This document shows, piece after piece, positions 16,607-24,791 of a DNA stretch of 64,000 nt. The stretch lies in contig NZ_JAUTDO010000005.1 in the NCBI RefSeq assembly GCF_030646165.1, positions 124,001 through 188,000 on the forward strand, written 5' to 3'. Made by a program: the position numbers and the translations under genes. The first letter of the stretch is position 1, and the number at the start of each line of letters is the position of its first letter. Source of the stretch: Conexibacter sp. CPCC 206217. Its GTDB lineage: Bacteria; Actinomycetota; Thermoleophilia; Solirubrobacterales; Solirubrobacteraceae. Below the pieces are notes generated by a model, which was given only the letters and a program-made list of their open reading frames with translations, searched no databases and was not told the origin of the DNA.

Positions 16607-18352
16607 ATGGCGAGACAGAGGTTCTTCAAGGCGCTGGCAGCCGCCGCGCTGGTCGCGGCGGTCGCGGCGCCGGCGGCGTCGGCCGACACGATCAGAATCC
16701 AGAGCACGACCGACACGCGCGACGCCGGGCTGGTCGACGGCCTGTTGAGACCGCTCTATGCAGCGGCCTACCCCGGTGACGAGCTGTCCTACGTCGCGGT
16801 CGGCACGGGAGCCGCGCTCGACAACGCGCGCAGAGGCCTGGCGGACGTCGTGATCACGCACGCCCGTTCGCTCGAGGAGAAGTTCATCGCCGACGGGTAC
16901 TCGCTGGAGCCGGCCGGCGGGCGCGCCATCTTCTACTCCGACTACGTCCTGGTCGGCCCCACCTCCGATCCGGCCAGAGTGGCCGCGACCGCGCCGCACG
17001 ACGTGGTCGCCGCCTTCGAGGCGGTCGCTGCGACCGGCGAGGCGGGCAGAGCCAGCTACGTCTCGCGCGGTGACAACTCCGGCACGAATGTGCAGGAGCA
17101 GATCATCTGGGGGCTGGGCGACGCCACCAAGCAGCCCGCCTCCAACGCCGGCGGCGACACGACGCGCTTCGAGCCGGCAACGCCTGCCAGAGACGGCAGC
17201 TACCCGACCTGGTACGGGAAGGCGACCACGACCCTCAGCCAGGGCGACGCGCTGACGCGGGCCGAGGCTTGCCCGTCTGCCACGTTCCCCGCCGGCGGCT
17301 GCTACATCATGGTCGACCGCGGCACGTTCAACAACTACCGCGACAGAGGTGCGATCCCGAATCTCACGATCGTCAGCCAGAACAACGCGGAGGGCACGCG
17401 CGGCGGCAAGGACCTGCTGATCAACCCGTTCAGCGTCTACATCGTCAACCCGGAGAAGGTCGCCGACAGATACGCGGTCAACGTCGCCGCCGCCAGACGG
17501 TTCGTCGACTTCCTCGTCTCGCCCGCCTTCCAGGCCGCTGTCGATGCGTTCCCCAGCGCGGTCGATCCGGCCTTCCGCTCCGATGCGTTCGCGTCGGTCA
17601 CGCCCGTCACGGCGCTGCCGCAGACGGCCACCGTGGGCACGGCCGTGCCGGTCACGCTGCAGCTGGCCAACAAGGTGCCCGGCTCGCTCCCGATCACGGG
17701 CATGCAGGTCCAGTTGCAGCAGTCGACCGACAACGGCGCGAACTGGAGCGACGCCGGTGCGCCGCAGCCGACCGACGCCAGTGGTCGCGTCTCGTTCTCG
17801 CCGACGGTCTCGGCCACGACCCGTTTCCGCATCAGCATGCCGCTGTTCAGAGCGACGACGTGGAACCAGCTGAGCCCGAACGTGCAGGAGCTCGGCACGG
17901 TCGCCGCCGTGACTGCGCCGCCGACGCCGACTCCGATCGGGCCGGTCGCCAGAAGAGACACGCTCGCCCCGCTCGCCTCGCGCCCGTCGCTGACGGCCCG
18001 CGGTCTGTCGCTGCGCGTCTCTGAGCCGGCGAGCATCAGAGCGACCGTGCTGAAGCGCAGCGTCAGAAGAGTGCGTCGCGGCAGACGCGTCCGTACAGTC
18101 GTCAGATGGGTCGCGGTCCGCAACGCGAACGGCAGAGCGGCGCGGGCCGGCGTCGTGAGACTGAGCTGGCGCAGAGCCCTGACGCCGGGCGCGTACCGCG
18201 TGAGAGTGGTGCTGCGCGACAGCGCCGGCAACGCGCGCACGCAGACGCTCGGCGTGAGAATCGCGTCCAGAAGAGCCAGCAGATCCAGAAGAGCCGGCAG
18301 ATCCAGAAGAGCCGGCAGATCCAGAAGAGCGAGAAGAGCCGCTCTCCGTTGA
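16607..18352 (+). CDS. tupA: Tungstate-binding protein TupA with C-terminal extension
   Basis: 581 residues from ATG at 16607 (GAGGTG upstream). Sec signal with cleavage after ASA (residue 26). Residues about 27-330 are TupA-like: YVAVGTGAALDNARRGLADVV, ITHARSLEEKF and FYSDYVLVGPTSDP are the oxyanion-site motifs that distinguish tungstate-binding TupA from ModA/WtpA. Unlike ordinary TupA (about 270-300 residues) it continues into an Ig/Big-like beta region, a Pro-rich hinge and an extremely Arg/Ser-rich tail encoded by an 18-bp tandem repeat. The extension may anchor the protein to the cell wall. First gene of the tungstate operon; AGA is the favoured Arg codon. Confidence 0.82.
   Translation: MARQRFFKALAAAALVAAVAAPAASADTIRIQSTTDTRDAGLVDGLLRPLYAAAYPGDELSYVAVGTGAALDNARRGLADVVITHARSLEEKFIADGYSLEPAGGRAIFYSDYVLVGPTSDPARVAATAPHDVVAAFEAVAATGEAGRASYVSRGDNSGTNVQEQIIWGLGDATKQPASNAGGDTTRFEPATPARDGSYPTWYGKATTTLSQGDALTRAEACPSATFPAGGCYIMVDRGTFNNYRDRGAIPNLTIVSQNNAEGTRGGKDLLINPFSVYIVNPEKVADRYAVNVAAARRFVDFLVSPAFQAAVDAFPSAVDPAFRSDAFASVTPVTALPQTATVGTAVPVTLQLANKVPGSLPITGMQVQLQQSTDNGANWSDAGAPQPTDASGRVSFSPTVSATTRFRISMPLFRATTWNQLSPNVQELGTVAAVTAPPTPTPIGPVARRDTLAPLASRPSLTARGLSLRVSEPASIRATVLKRSVRRVRRGRRVRTVVRWVAVRNANGRAARAGVVRLSWRRALTPGAYRVRVVLRDSAGNARTQTLGVRIASRRASRSRRAGRSRRAGRSRRARRAALR
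18263..18340 (+). repeat. 18-bp tandem repeat encoding the Arg/Ser tail of TupA
   Basis: About four units of an 18-base AGATCCAGAAGAGCCGGC repeat (18281-18298 and 18299-18316 exact, flanking units diverged) encode repeats of Arg-Ser-Arg-Arg-Ala-Gly. The array ends just before the stop of tupA and just before the overlapping start of the next gene. Confidence 0.85.
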
Positions 18353-19872
18353 GCGCGATCCGCCGCCTCGGTGCCCTTGCGGCGCTGGCGGCGCTGACGC
18401 CGGTCGCGTGGGCGCCCACGTCATCCGACGCCGCCGGCAGCGATGCCGGCGGCGTCAGCGTCACGGTCATCGGCGGCGCTGGCTCCGGCTCGACCGCCTT
18501 CCTCAGCCTCGGTCGGCTGAGGCGGGCGGCCAGCTCGGTGACCGACTACGCCTACCGGCGCACGTCCGGCGGCGCCTTCGACTCCGCGTACCCGCACAGC
18601 GGTGCGACGGCCGCTGAGCTGGCCGAGCTGGCGGGTGTGCCGGCTGCCGCAGTCGACGAGCTGACGGTCTCCCGCCCGTCCGGCCCGCCGATTGAGCTGA
18701 GTCGGCGCGAGGTCGTGCACGGGTTCGACGGCTATCCCGACCGCGGCTCGCCCCACCCGGCGACGTTCGGCGAGGGCTACGACGGCGGGGCCATACGCTT
18801 CTTCCGACCGGCGCGCAGCGAGACGGACCCCAACGGCGACGACGAGGTCAACGTCGGTGGCGGGGAGACGCTGCGCGTGACGATCGCGACCTCGACAACG
18901 GTCTACCAGGTGGATGCGGACGGCCCGGACGGGCAGCTGACCGCCGGCCAGTCGGCGCAGTTCGACGCTCGCGCCCCGGGGCTGCCGGACGGCGTCACCG
19001 CGACTTGGCGCTGGGAGTTCGACGACGGTGCCACGGCCGCGACCGCGGCGCCGACGCACCCCTACACCGCCGACGGCTCCTACCTGGCGACCGTCACGTT
19101 GACTGCCTCCGACGGCGGCGTCGGCGTCGCGCAGGTGCCCGTACAGGTCGGCGACCCGGCCAGAAGCGGTGGCGACCCGCCGCCCGGTCAACCGTCGCCG
19201 CCCGCGCCGCCGTCTCCACAGGCCGGCGGCGATCCGGCCGGTGGCGGGGGACCGACCGGCGGCGTGGCGCCGGCGACGACCGGCGGTGGCAGGGGACGGC
19301 TCGAGGGGCCGGCGAGCGGGCCGCGCGACAACAGGGACGCTGCAGCGGGCGGCAGCCCGCGCGGACGCACGACTGGGCCGGCGGCGACCGCCCCGCAGGA
19401 CCGGCGCGGCGGCGAGCGCGCGACGCGGACGGGCGACGGCGGACCGGAGCGAGCCGCCAGCGAGCCGCAGCCGTCCACCGCGCCGCCGGCGTCCCCGCCC
19501 GCCACGACGGTCCCGCAGCCCGGCCCGCTGATCGGCACGGACGACGCGGGCGGCGCTGAGATACGCGCTCCGGGCGAGCGCGCGGGCGCTCGTACGCGCA
19601 GGCGAGGCGGCGACAGCGGCAACGGGGGCAGGCTGGAACACGTCTCCGGGATCCTGCTCGCCTCCGCCGGTGTCAGCGCGCGCGAGCTGGCGGCCGCGAC
19701 CGCGCCGCACACAGGGGATCCCCGGCGGCAGGAGATGGCGCGCTCGTCGGGCGGCGGAGCACCGCCGACGCGCTGGTGGCTGCTCGGCGTGCTCGCGGTC
19801 GCCTGCCTGGTCGGACTCGGCGTCGCGCGGGAGGCGGGCGTGGTGTCGGTCCGTAGGATGCGGCTTCGATGA
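18349..19872 (+). CDS. Membrane-anchored PKD-domain surface protein of the tungstate locus
   Basis: 507 residues if translation begins at TTG 18349, which overlaps the tupA stop (TTGA); the frame is open further upstream. A Sec-type signal follows (LGALAALAALTPVAWA). Residues about 55-150 contain a stretch like the small molybdopterin-oxidoreductase fold (ATAAELAELAGVPAAAV ... ELSRREVV), tentative. A PKD domain spans about 190-268, then 200 residues of Pro/Gly/Arg-rich low complexity, and a single membrane helix near 474-494 with a basic cytoplasmic tail. It could serve as the extracytoplasmic arm of the channel encoded next. Function unknown. Confidence 0.65.
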   Translation: MSAIRRLGALAALAALTPVAWAPTSSDAAGSDAGGVSVTVIGGAGSGSTAFLSLGRLRRAASSVTDYAYRRTSGGAFDSAYPHSGATAAELAELAGVPAAAVDELTVSRPSGPPIELSRREVVHGFDGYPDRGSPHPATFGEGYDGGAIRFFRPARSETDPNGDDEVNVGGGETLRVTIATSTTVYQVDADGPDGQLTAGQSAQFDARAPGLPDGVTATWRWEFDDGATAATAAPTHPYTADGSYLATVTLTASDGGVGVAQVPVQVGDPARSGGDPPPGQPSPPAPPSPQAGGDPAGGGGPTGGVAPATTGGGRGRLEGPASGPRDNRDAAAGGSPRGRTTGPAATAPQDRRGGERATRTGDGGPERAASEPQPSTAPPASPPATTVPQPGPLIGTDDAGGAEIRAPGERAGARTRRRGGDSGNGGRLEHVSGILLASAGVSARELAAATAPHTGDPRRQEMARSSGGGAPPTRWWLLGVLAVACLVGLGVAREAGVVSVRRMRLR

Positions 19873-20558
19873 TCCCCTTCGCCTCGATCGAGGACGTCAT
19901 CTTCGACGTGTCGAGCGCGCTGCGCGTGCCGGTGCTGATCCTCGCGCTGGTCGCGCTCGCGCTGGTGCTCGTCGAGCTGGGCACGCTGGCCGTCGAGCTG
20001 CTGCGCCGCCGCCGGCACACGCCCGCGGCGCTTGAGCGCGCGACCGGTGCCGCCGCCGAGGCGCTCGCGCATGGCGACCGCGCCGCGGCCGCGACGGCGC
20101 TGGAAGCGGTCGTCTCCGGCGAGCGGATGCGCAGCGCGGTGCAGCGGATGCTGCGTCAGGTCGCCGCGCCGCGCGGCGAGCAGGGGATGGCGAAGGCGGT
20201 GGCCGACTTCGACCTCGAGTCGCTGCGGCGGCTGGAGCGGCCGCGGCTGCTCGTGCGCGCCGGCCCGGCGCTCGGACTGATGGGCACGCTGATCCCGCTC
20301 TCGCCCGCGCTCGCCGGCCTCGCCAACGGCGACGTGCAGGAGCTGACCGACAACCTGCGCGTCGCGTTCAGCGTCACAGTGCTCGGCCTGATGACGGGCG
20401 CGATCGCTTTCGGGATCGCGCTCGTGAAGGACCGCCTCTACGCGCAGGACCTCTCCGACCTGGAGTACATCGGCGCCTCGATCGAGCCGTCGGCACCGGC
20501 CGCCCCCGCCGTGCTCGGCCAGCATCCGCCCGCGCCTCCCCCGGCGGTGGTCGGCTGA
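19869..20558 (+). CDS. MotA/TolQ/ExbB proton-channel family protein
   Basis: 229 residues; ATGA overlap with the PKD gene. Membrane helices near 21-43, 127-150 and 160-190, the second and third carrying the ExbB/TolQ-like pattern (RAGPALGLMGTLIPL, LTDNLRVAFSVTVLGLMTGAIA). In diderms ExbB/TolQ uses the proton gradient to move TonB/TolR; methanogens have related channels beside DUF2149 proteins. Here it is coupled to a DUF2149 gene and lies inside a tungstate importer operon, so energised uptake or gating is the working idea. Confidence 0.78.
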   Translation: MIPFASIEDVIFDVSSALRVPVLILALVALALVLVELGTLAVELLRRRRHTPAALERATGAAAEALAHGDRAAAATALEAVVSGERMRSAVQRMLRQVAAPRGEQGMAKAVADFDLESLRRLERPRLLVRAGPALGLMGTLIPLSPALAGLANGDVQELTDNLRVAFSVTVLGLMTGAIAFGIALVKDRLYAQDLSDLEYIGASIEPSAPAAPAVLGQHPPAPPPAVVG

Positions 20559-20884
20559 TGCGCGTCACGCCGCGCGCCCAGCGGCACGCCGATCGCGCAG
20601 GGGATCCGCTCGACGGCCTCGTCAACATGTTCGACCTCGGCCTCGTGCTGGCGGTCGCATTCCTGCTCGCCGCACTGCAGTCGCTCGACATCACCGACCT
20701 GCTGACGAAGAGAGACATCACGCTGGTGCGCCAGACGCCGTCAGGGCAGGCGATCATCGTGAAGAGAGGCGAGCAGCTCAGAACGCTGAGACTGTCCGGC
20801 CAGAGAACGGCCGGCAGCGGCGCGCGCGTCGGCTCGGTCTTCCGCCTGGCCGACGGCAGACTCGTCTACGTGACGGGGAGATGA
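20558..20884 (+). CDS. DUF2149-domain protein (ExbD/TolR-like partner)
   Basis: 108 residues; ATG shares one base with the upstream TGA. One membrane helix near residues 22-41 that begins after DPLDGLVNMFDLGLVLAV, where the Asp occupies the place of the proton-carrying Asp of ExbD/TolR, followed by a small extracytoplasmic beta domain (ITLVRQTPSGQAIIVKRG). DUF2149 is known mainly from methanogens next to MotA/ExbB homologues. Its size, topology and partner gene argue for an ExbD-like role. Confidence 0.75.
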   Translation: MRVTPRAQRHADRAGDPLDGLVNMFDLGLVLAVAFLLAALQSLDITDLLTKRDITLVRQTPSGQAIIVKRGEQLRTLRLSGQRTAGSGARVGSVFRLADGRLVYVTGR

Positions 20885-20888
20885 GCGC

Positions 20889-21593
20889 GTGGAGCAGTTG
20901 CTCGACGGCTTGCGGCAGGCGCTGGAGCTGATCTTCTCCGGCGACCGGCAGCTGTTGGAGACGACGCTGCGGACGCTGCGGGTCGGCTTCGAGTCGACGC
21001 TGCTGGCGGCGCTGGTGGGACTGCCGCTCGGCTTGCTGCTGGGGCTGCGATCGTTCCGAGGGCGCGGCGTGCTGGCGTGGGCCTTCAACGCCGCGCTGAG
21101 AACGCCGCCGGTCGCGCTCGGCCTGATCCTGTGGCTGCTGCTGTGGCCGGACTCGCGCTGGGGCGGCGGCCCGCTCGGCGGGCTCGGCTGGATCTACTCG
21201 ATGCAGGCGATCATCCTCGCGCAGACGCTGCTCGCGCTGCCGATCGTCGTCGCGCTGACAGCCACCGCGGTGCAGTCGGTGCCGGGCACGCTGCTGGAGC
21301 AGGCCCGCGCCTTCGGCGCCTCGCCGTGGCGCCGCGCGGCGCTGGCGCTGCGCGAGGCGCGGGTCGGCGTGATCGCGGCGCTGCTGACTGCGCTCGGGAC
21401 CGCGATGGGCGCCGTCGGAGCGATCCTGGTGGTGGGTGCATCGTTCGGCGACGCGACGCTCGCGACGGCGGCATTGCAGAGTTGGGGCATGGGCGGCCAG
21501 GACGGGCTCGCGGTCGCGTACGGCACCGTCCTGCTCGGCATCTTCGTCGTGATCGCCGCCGCGCTGACCGCGTTGCAGGGGCGGCGGGCGTGA
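20889..21593 (+). CDS. tupB: Tungstate ABC transporter permease TupB
   Basis: 234 residues from GTG at 20889, four bases after the DUF2149 stop. Five to six membrane helices and the permease loop LLEQARAFGASPWRRAALALREARVG, which matches TupB/WtpB-type permeases. The stop overlaps a GTG (GTGA at 21590), the ancestral start of the ATPase, before a 38-bp duplication moved that start downstream. Paralogue of 22681-23445. Confidence 0.82.
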   Translation: MEQLLDGLRQALELIFSGDRQLLETTLRTLRVGFESTLLAALVGLPLGLLLGLRSFRGRGVLAWAFNAALRTPPVALGLILWLLLWPDSRWGGGPLGGLGWIYSMQAIILAQTLLALPIVVALTATAVQSVPGTLLEQARAFGASPWRRAALALREARVGVIAALLTALGTAMGAVGAILVVGASFGDATLATAALQSWGMGGQDGLAVAYGTVLLGIFVVIAAALTALQGRRA

Positions 21594-21637
21594 GCGCCCG
21601 GTTGACCGCGTTGCAGGGGCGGCGGGCGTGAGCGCCC
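21565..21637 (+). repeat. 38-bp tandem duplication across the permease/ATPase junction
   Basis: The 35 bases at 21565-21599 recur unchanged at 21603-21637, 38 bases further on. Both copies include the permease C-terminus codons, the TGA and the overlapping GTG. The result is a 38-base shift of the ATPase start and a 13-codon remnant frame between the two genes. Confidence 0.9.
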
Positions 21638-22677
21638 CGCTGCTGCGCGCGCGCGGTCTGGCGATCGGGCGCGGCGGGCGGACGCTGGCGAGCGGGCTGG
21701 AGCTGGAGCTGCAGCGCGGCGAGGTCGTCGCGCTGCTGGGTCCCAACGGCGCCGGCAAGTCGACGCTGCTGGCGGTGCTGGCCGGGCTGCTGGAGCCGTC
21801 CGCCGGGACGGTCGAGCGCGGCGGGCGGGTCGCGGCCGCGCTGCAGGGCACCGCGCTGGCGCGGCGCAGCGTGCAGGCGAACGTCGAGGCGGCGCTGGCG
21901 TGGTGGGGCGTGCCGCGCGCCGAACGGGCGCAGCGAGCGGCCGCGGCGCTCGACGCACTGCACGTCGCGCAGCTGGCGGGGCGGCCTGCGTCCGCGCTCT
22001 CCGGCGGCGAGGCGCGCCGCGTCCACATCGCCCGTGCGCTGGCGCTGCGCGCCGACGTGCTGCTGCTCGACGAGCCGTTCGCCGGCCTCGACGCGCCGAC
22101 GCGCGCCGAGCTGCTGCAGGACGCCGCGACACTGCTGCGCGACCCGGTGCGCGCGACGCTGCTGGTCGTGCACGACCGCGCCGAGGCGTGGGCGCTCGCC
22201 GACCGCGTCGCGCTGCTGCTCGACGGCGAGCTGATCAGCGGTCCGACCGCGACCGTGCTGGAGCGCCCCGTCAGCACCGCCCACGCGCGTTTCCTCGGCT
22301 TCACCGGCGAGCTGCGCCAGCCGGACGGGACGATCGTGCGGCTGCGCCCGGCGCACGTCGCGCTCGATCCGGACGGGCCGCTGGCGGGGCGCGTCGTGCG
22401 GCGGATCCCGGAGGAGGACGGCCTGCTGTGCGAGCTGCAGCTGGAGCACGGCCGCGTCCAGACGCGCGCGCCGTACCCGGGCCCGGCCGACGGCGAGCCG
22501 GTGCGCGTGCGGCTCGACGGCGGCGTCGAGCTGCCGGGCGACGGGACGAGCGCGGCGCCGGCCGGCACTGCCCTTGCCGTTGCGAACGGGCCGCAGCTCG
22601 ACGAGGCGTCCGCCGCGCGCGAGCGTGCGCCGAAGAGCCCCGGCACGACCGCTGCGCAGCAGCGCGGGGAGCGCTGA
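21628..22677 (+). CDS. tupC: Tungstate ABC transporter ATPase TupC
   Basis: 349 residues from GTG at 21628, the second of two duplicated starts. Walker A GPNGAGKST at 38-46, signature LSGGEARRVHIARAL, Walker B VLLLDEPF, switch His in VVHDRAEA. The C-terminal about 110 residues form a TOBE-like regulatory region as in ModC/PotA-type ATPases, followed by a low-complexity tail. Powers tungstate uptake through the permeases at 20889 and 22681. Confidence 0.83.
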   Translation: MSAPLLRARGLAIGRGGRTLASGLELELQRGEVVALLGPNGAGKSTLLAVLAGLLEPSAGTVERGGRVAAALQGTALARRSVQANVEAALAWWGVPRAERAQRAAAALDALHVAQLAGRPASALSGGEARRVHIARALALRADVLLLDEPFAGLDAPTRAELLQDAATLLRDPVRATLLVVHDRAEAWALADRVALLLDGELISGPTATVLERPVSTAHARFLGFTGELRQPDGTIVRLRPAHVALDPDGPLAGRVVRRIPEEDGLLCELQLEHGRVQTRAPYPGPADGEPVRVRLDGGVELPGDGTSAAPAGTALAVANGPQLDEASAARERAPKSPGTTAAQQRGER

Positions 22678-22680
22678 GCG

Positions 22681-23445
22681 GTGCGGTTCGTGATCGAGAT
22701 CGTCTGGCAGGCGATCGGGCAGATCTCCGCCGGCGACGTCGGGCTGGTCGAGACGACCTTGCGGACGCTGCGGTTCGCGCTGCTGGCGACCGTGCTGGCG
22801 CTGCTGGTCGGAGTGCCGCTGGCGCTGTGGCTGTCGGCTGCCTCGACCCGGCCGCGGCGGGTCGGGCTCGTGCTCGCCAACGCCGGTCTGGGCCTGCCGC
22901 CGGTCGTGCTCGGTGTCTACCTCGCGCTGACGCTGACGCCCGGCTCGCTGCTCGGCAGACTGGGCTGGCTCTACACGCCCAGAGGGGTCGTCGCGGCGCA
23001 GGCGCTCCTGGCGTTGCCGATCGTCGTCGCGCTGTCGAGCGCGGCGCTGCGCGGGCTGCCGGCCGAGCTGCAGGAGCAGGCGCGCGCCTTCGGCGCCTCG
23101 AGGTGGCAGCGCGCGGCACTGGCGCTGCGCGAGGCGCGCGTCGGGATCGCGGCCGCGGTGATCGCCACGCTCGGCTCGGCGATCGCGGAGGTCGGCGCGG
23201 TCGTGATCGTCGGCGGCAACATCCGCGACCAGACCAGCACGCTCACCTCGACGGTGCTGCTGGAACTGGCCGCCGGCGCACCGGACCGCGCGGTCGCCTG
23301 CGTGCTCGTGCTGCTGCTCCTGCTGGCCGCACTGGCGCTGCTGCTGACGCTGGTGCAGCGCGGCGCCGGGGTCGCGCGCCTGCGGCCACGTCTGCGCGGC
23401 CGCGCCCGCGTGCTGGCGAGCGGAGTTCCGGGAGCGCGCGCGTGA
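22681..23445 (+). CDS. Second TupB-like ABC permease
   Basis: 254 residues from GTG at 22681, three bases after tupC. It shares the whole architecture of the 20889 permease (LVETTLRTLRFALLATVLALLVGVPLALWL and the loop LQEQARAFGASRWQRAALALREARVG). Two distinct permeases around a single ATPase gene suggest a heterodimeric channel, whereas TupB is normally a homodimer. A second, separately supplied importer is the alternative. Confidence 0.8.
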   Translation: MRFVIEIVWQAIGQISAGDVGLVETTLRTLRFALLATVLALLVGVPLALWLSAASTRPRRVGLVLANAGLGLPPVVLGVYLALTLTPGSLLGRLGWLYTPRGVVAAQALLALPIVVALSSAALRGLPAELQEQARAFGASRWQRAALALREARVGIAAAVIATLGSAIAEVGAVVIVGGNIRDQTSTLTSTVLLELAAGAPDRAVACVLVLLLLLAALALLLTLVQRGAGVARLRPRLRGRARVLASGVPGARA

Positions 23446-24581
23446 GCGGTGCGGGGATCGGGCGGCGCGAGCTGCTGCTGCGCGGCGCCGCGGGGGCGCT
23501 GGCGGCGGTTTGGCTGCCACCGGCGCTGGCCGGCTGCGGTGCGGAGCCGGAGCAGTTCGGACTGCACGTCAGAGAACTGGCGGCGCGCTCGATCGCGATC
23601 GACTACGCGTCCTACTACCCGCCGGTGCAGGAGCTGCGGGCGCTCGTGCGCGAGCGCGCGCAGAGGGTGGGCGCGCGGGTCACGTTCAGCGACGACGCGG
23701 CGGGAGCGGCCGCGCAGAGAGCAGAGTTCGGCAGACTGACCTCCGACAGCAGCGGCTTTCGCGTCGTCGCCGTGGCGCCGTTCGACGCCGCCGCGCTCGA
23801 CCCGCTCGCGGCCGAAGCGATTGAGCGCGGGATCGGGATCGTCACGTATGCCGTCTCGCTCGCGCACCAGAGCGCGACGATCACCGCCGACCCCGCCCGC
23901 GCCGGCCGCCTGCTCGCCCGCAACGCCGCCGACTGGGCCGCCCGCGCCCTGCCCGACGGCGGCGACGTCCTGATCGTGCGCCCGTCCCCGAGCGCCACGC
24001 CGCCGCAGCCGGCCGCCAGCGCGACGACGCCCGACGCCGACCGCAGTGCGACGACGCCCGCGGCCCCTTCCGGTGCGCCGGTCGCGGACCCCTTCGCCCC
24101 GCTCGCGAGACCGTGGGAGAGCGCGTTGCTCGAAGCGCTCGCGGCGCGGGCGCCGCAGCTGAGAGCGGTCGCCGCGACGACGGCGCAGAGCAGCGCGGAC
24201 GCGGAAGCCGCGGTCGCGCGGGCGCTGCGGGACTATCCCGGCGTGCGGGTCGTGTTGAGTTGGAACGACTCGACCGCGGTTGGCGCTGCGAGCGCACTGC
24301 GCAGAGCGCACCCGAGCGGCGAGTGGAGCGGGCTGTACGCGGGCGGCGTCGGCGCGCCGGCGATCGCCTCGACGGCGTCGCTCGACGCGCTGCGCGACGA
24401 TCCGGTCCTGCGCTGCCTCGTCGCCCCGCGCCTGCGCGACCTGGCGAACGCGCTCGTGGACGTCCCCCTCGCGCTGCTGAGAAGACGCCGACCGCCGACC
24501 GCCCCCGTGCCGCTCACGGTCCTGACACCGGGCGCGTCGCAGCTCAGAGCCTTCGCGCGCGACTACCGCGCGGCTGGCTGA
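23442..24581 (+). CDS. Type-I periplasmic-binding lipoprotein in the tungstate operon
   Basis: 379 residues; GTGA overlap with the second permease. The leader has two Arg (GRRELLLRGAAGALAAVWL) and a lipobox LAGC, so a Tat or Sec lipoprotein with Cys32. The rest resembles RbsB/LacI-type binding proteins (FRVVAVAPFDAAALDPLAAEAIERGIGIVT, LSWNDSTAVGAASAL), normally used for sugars, not oxyanions. A Pro/Ala/Thr-rich insert of about 40 residues (around 185-225) splits the domain. It may bind a tungstate ester or a chelator, or sense something else for the same importer. Confidence 0.7.
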   Translation: MSGAGIGRRELLLRGAAGALAAVWLPPALAGCGAEPEQFGLHVRELAARSIAIDYASYYPPVQELRALVRERAQRVGARVTFSDDAAGAAAQRAEFGRLTSDSSGFRVVAVAPFDAAALDPLAAEAIERGIGIVTYAVSLAHQSATITADPARAGRLLARNAADWAARALPDGGDVLIVRPSPSATPPQPAASATTPDADRSATTPAAPSGAPVADPFAPLARPWESALLEALAARAPQLRAVAATTAQSSADAEAAVARALRDYPGVRVVLSWNDSTAVGAASALRRAHPSGEWSGLYAGGVGAPAIASTASLDALRDDPVLRCLVAPRLRDLANALVDVPLALLRRRRPPTAPVPLTVLTPGASQLRAFARDYRAAG

Positions 24582-24584
24582 GCC

Positions 24585-24791
24585 TCAGGGCGTCGCGAGG
24601 ATCACGTCGGACGCCTTCACGATCGCGATCACCTCGCTGCCCTCTCTCAGGCCCAGCTCGTGGATCGCCTCGACGGTGATCGAGGAGACGAGGCGCTGGC
24701 CCGCGACGTCGATCTCGACGTTGCCGATCGCCGCGCCCTCGTGGATCTTCGTGACGGTGCCGGCCAGCTGGTTGCGGGCGCTCAGTCTCAT
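24585..24791 (-). CDS. Mop-type molybdate/tungstate-binding protein
   Basis: 68 residues, a single Mop/TOBE domain (SARNQLAGTVTKIHEGAAIGNVEID, then SSITVEAIHELGLREGSEVIAIVKASDVILAT), the length of clostridial molbindins that assemble into hexamers and store molybdate or tungstate. ATG at 24791 overlaps the stop of the ArsR gene. It converges on the tungstate operon with three bases between stops. Confidence 0.9.
   Translation of the reverse strand: MRLSARNQLAGTVTKIHEGAAIGNVEIDVAGQRLVSSITVEAIHELGLREGSEVIAIVKASDVILATP

Noticed and set aside
18263..18340. Short regularly spaced repeats as a CRISPR array
   Set aside because: Units are contiguous with no spacers, in frame, and encode a low-complexity protein tail.
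16526..18424. 632-codon open frame on the minus strand opposite tupA
   Set aside because: Low-complexity Arg/Ser/Gly translation with no domain, a typical antisense shadow of a GC-rich gene; the plus strand has a clear TupA with signal peptide. The same reasoning excludes the other long antisense frames (for example 30390-31823, 36515-37891, 57413-60517).
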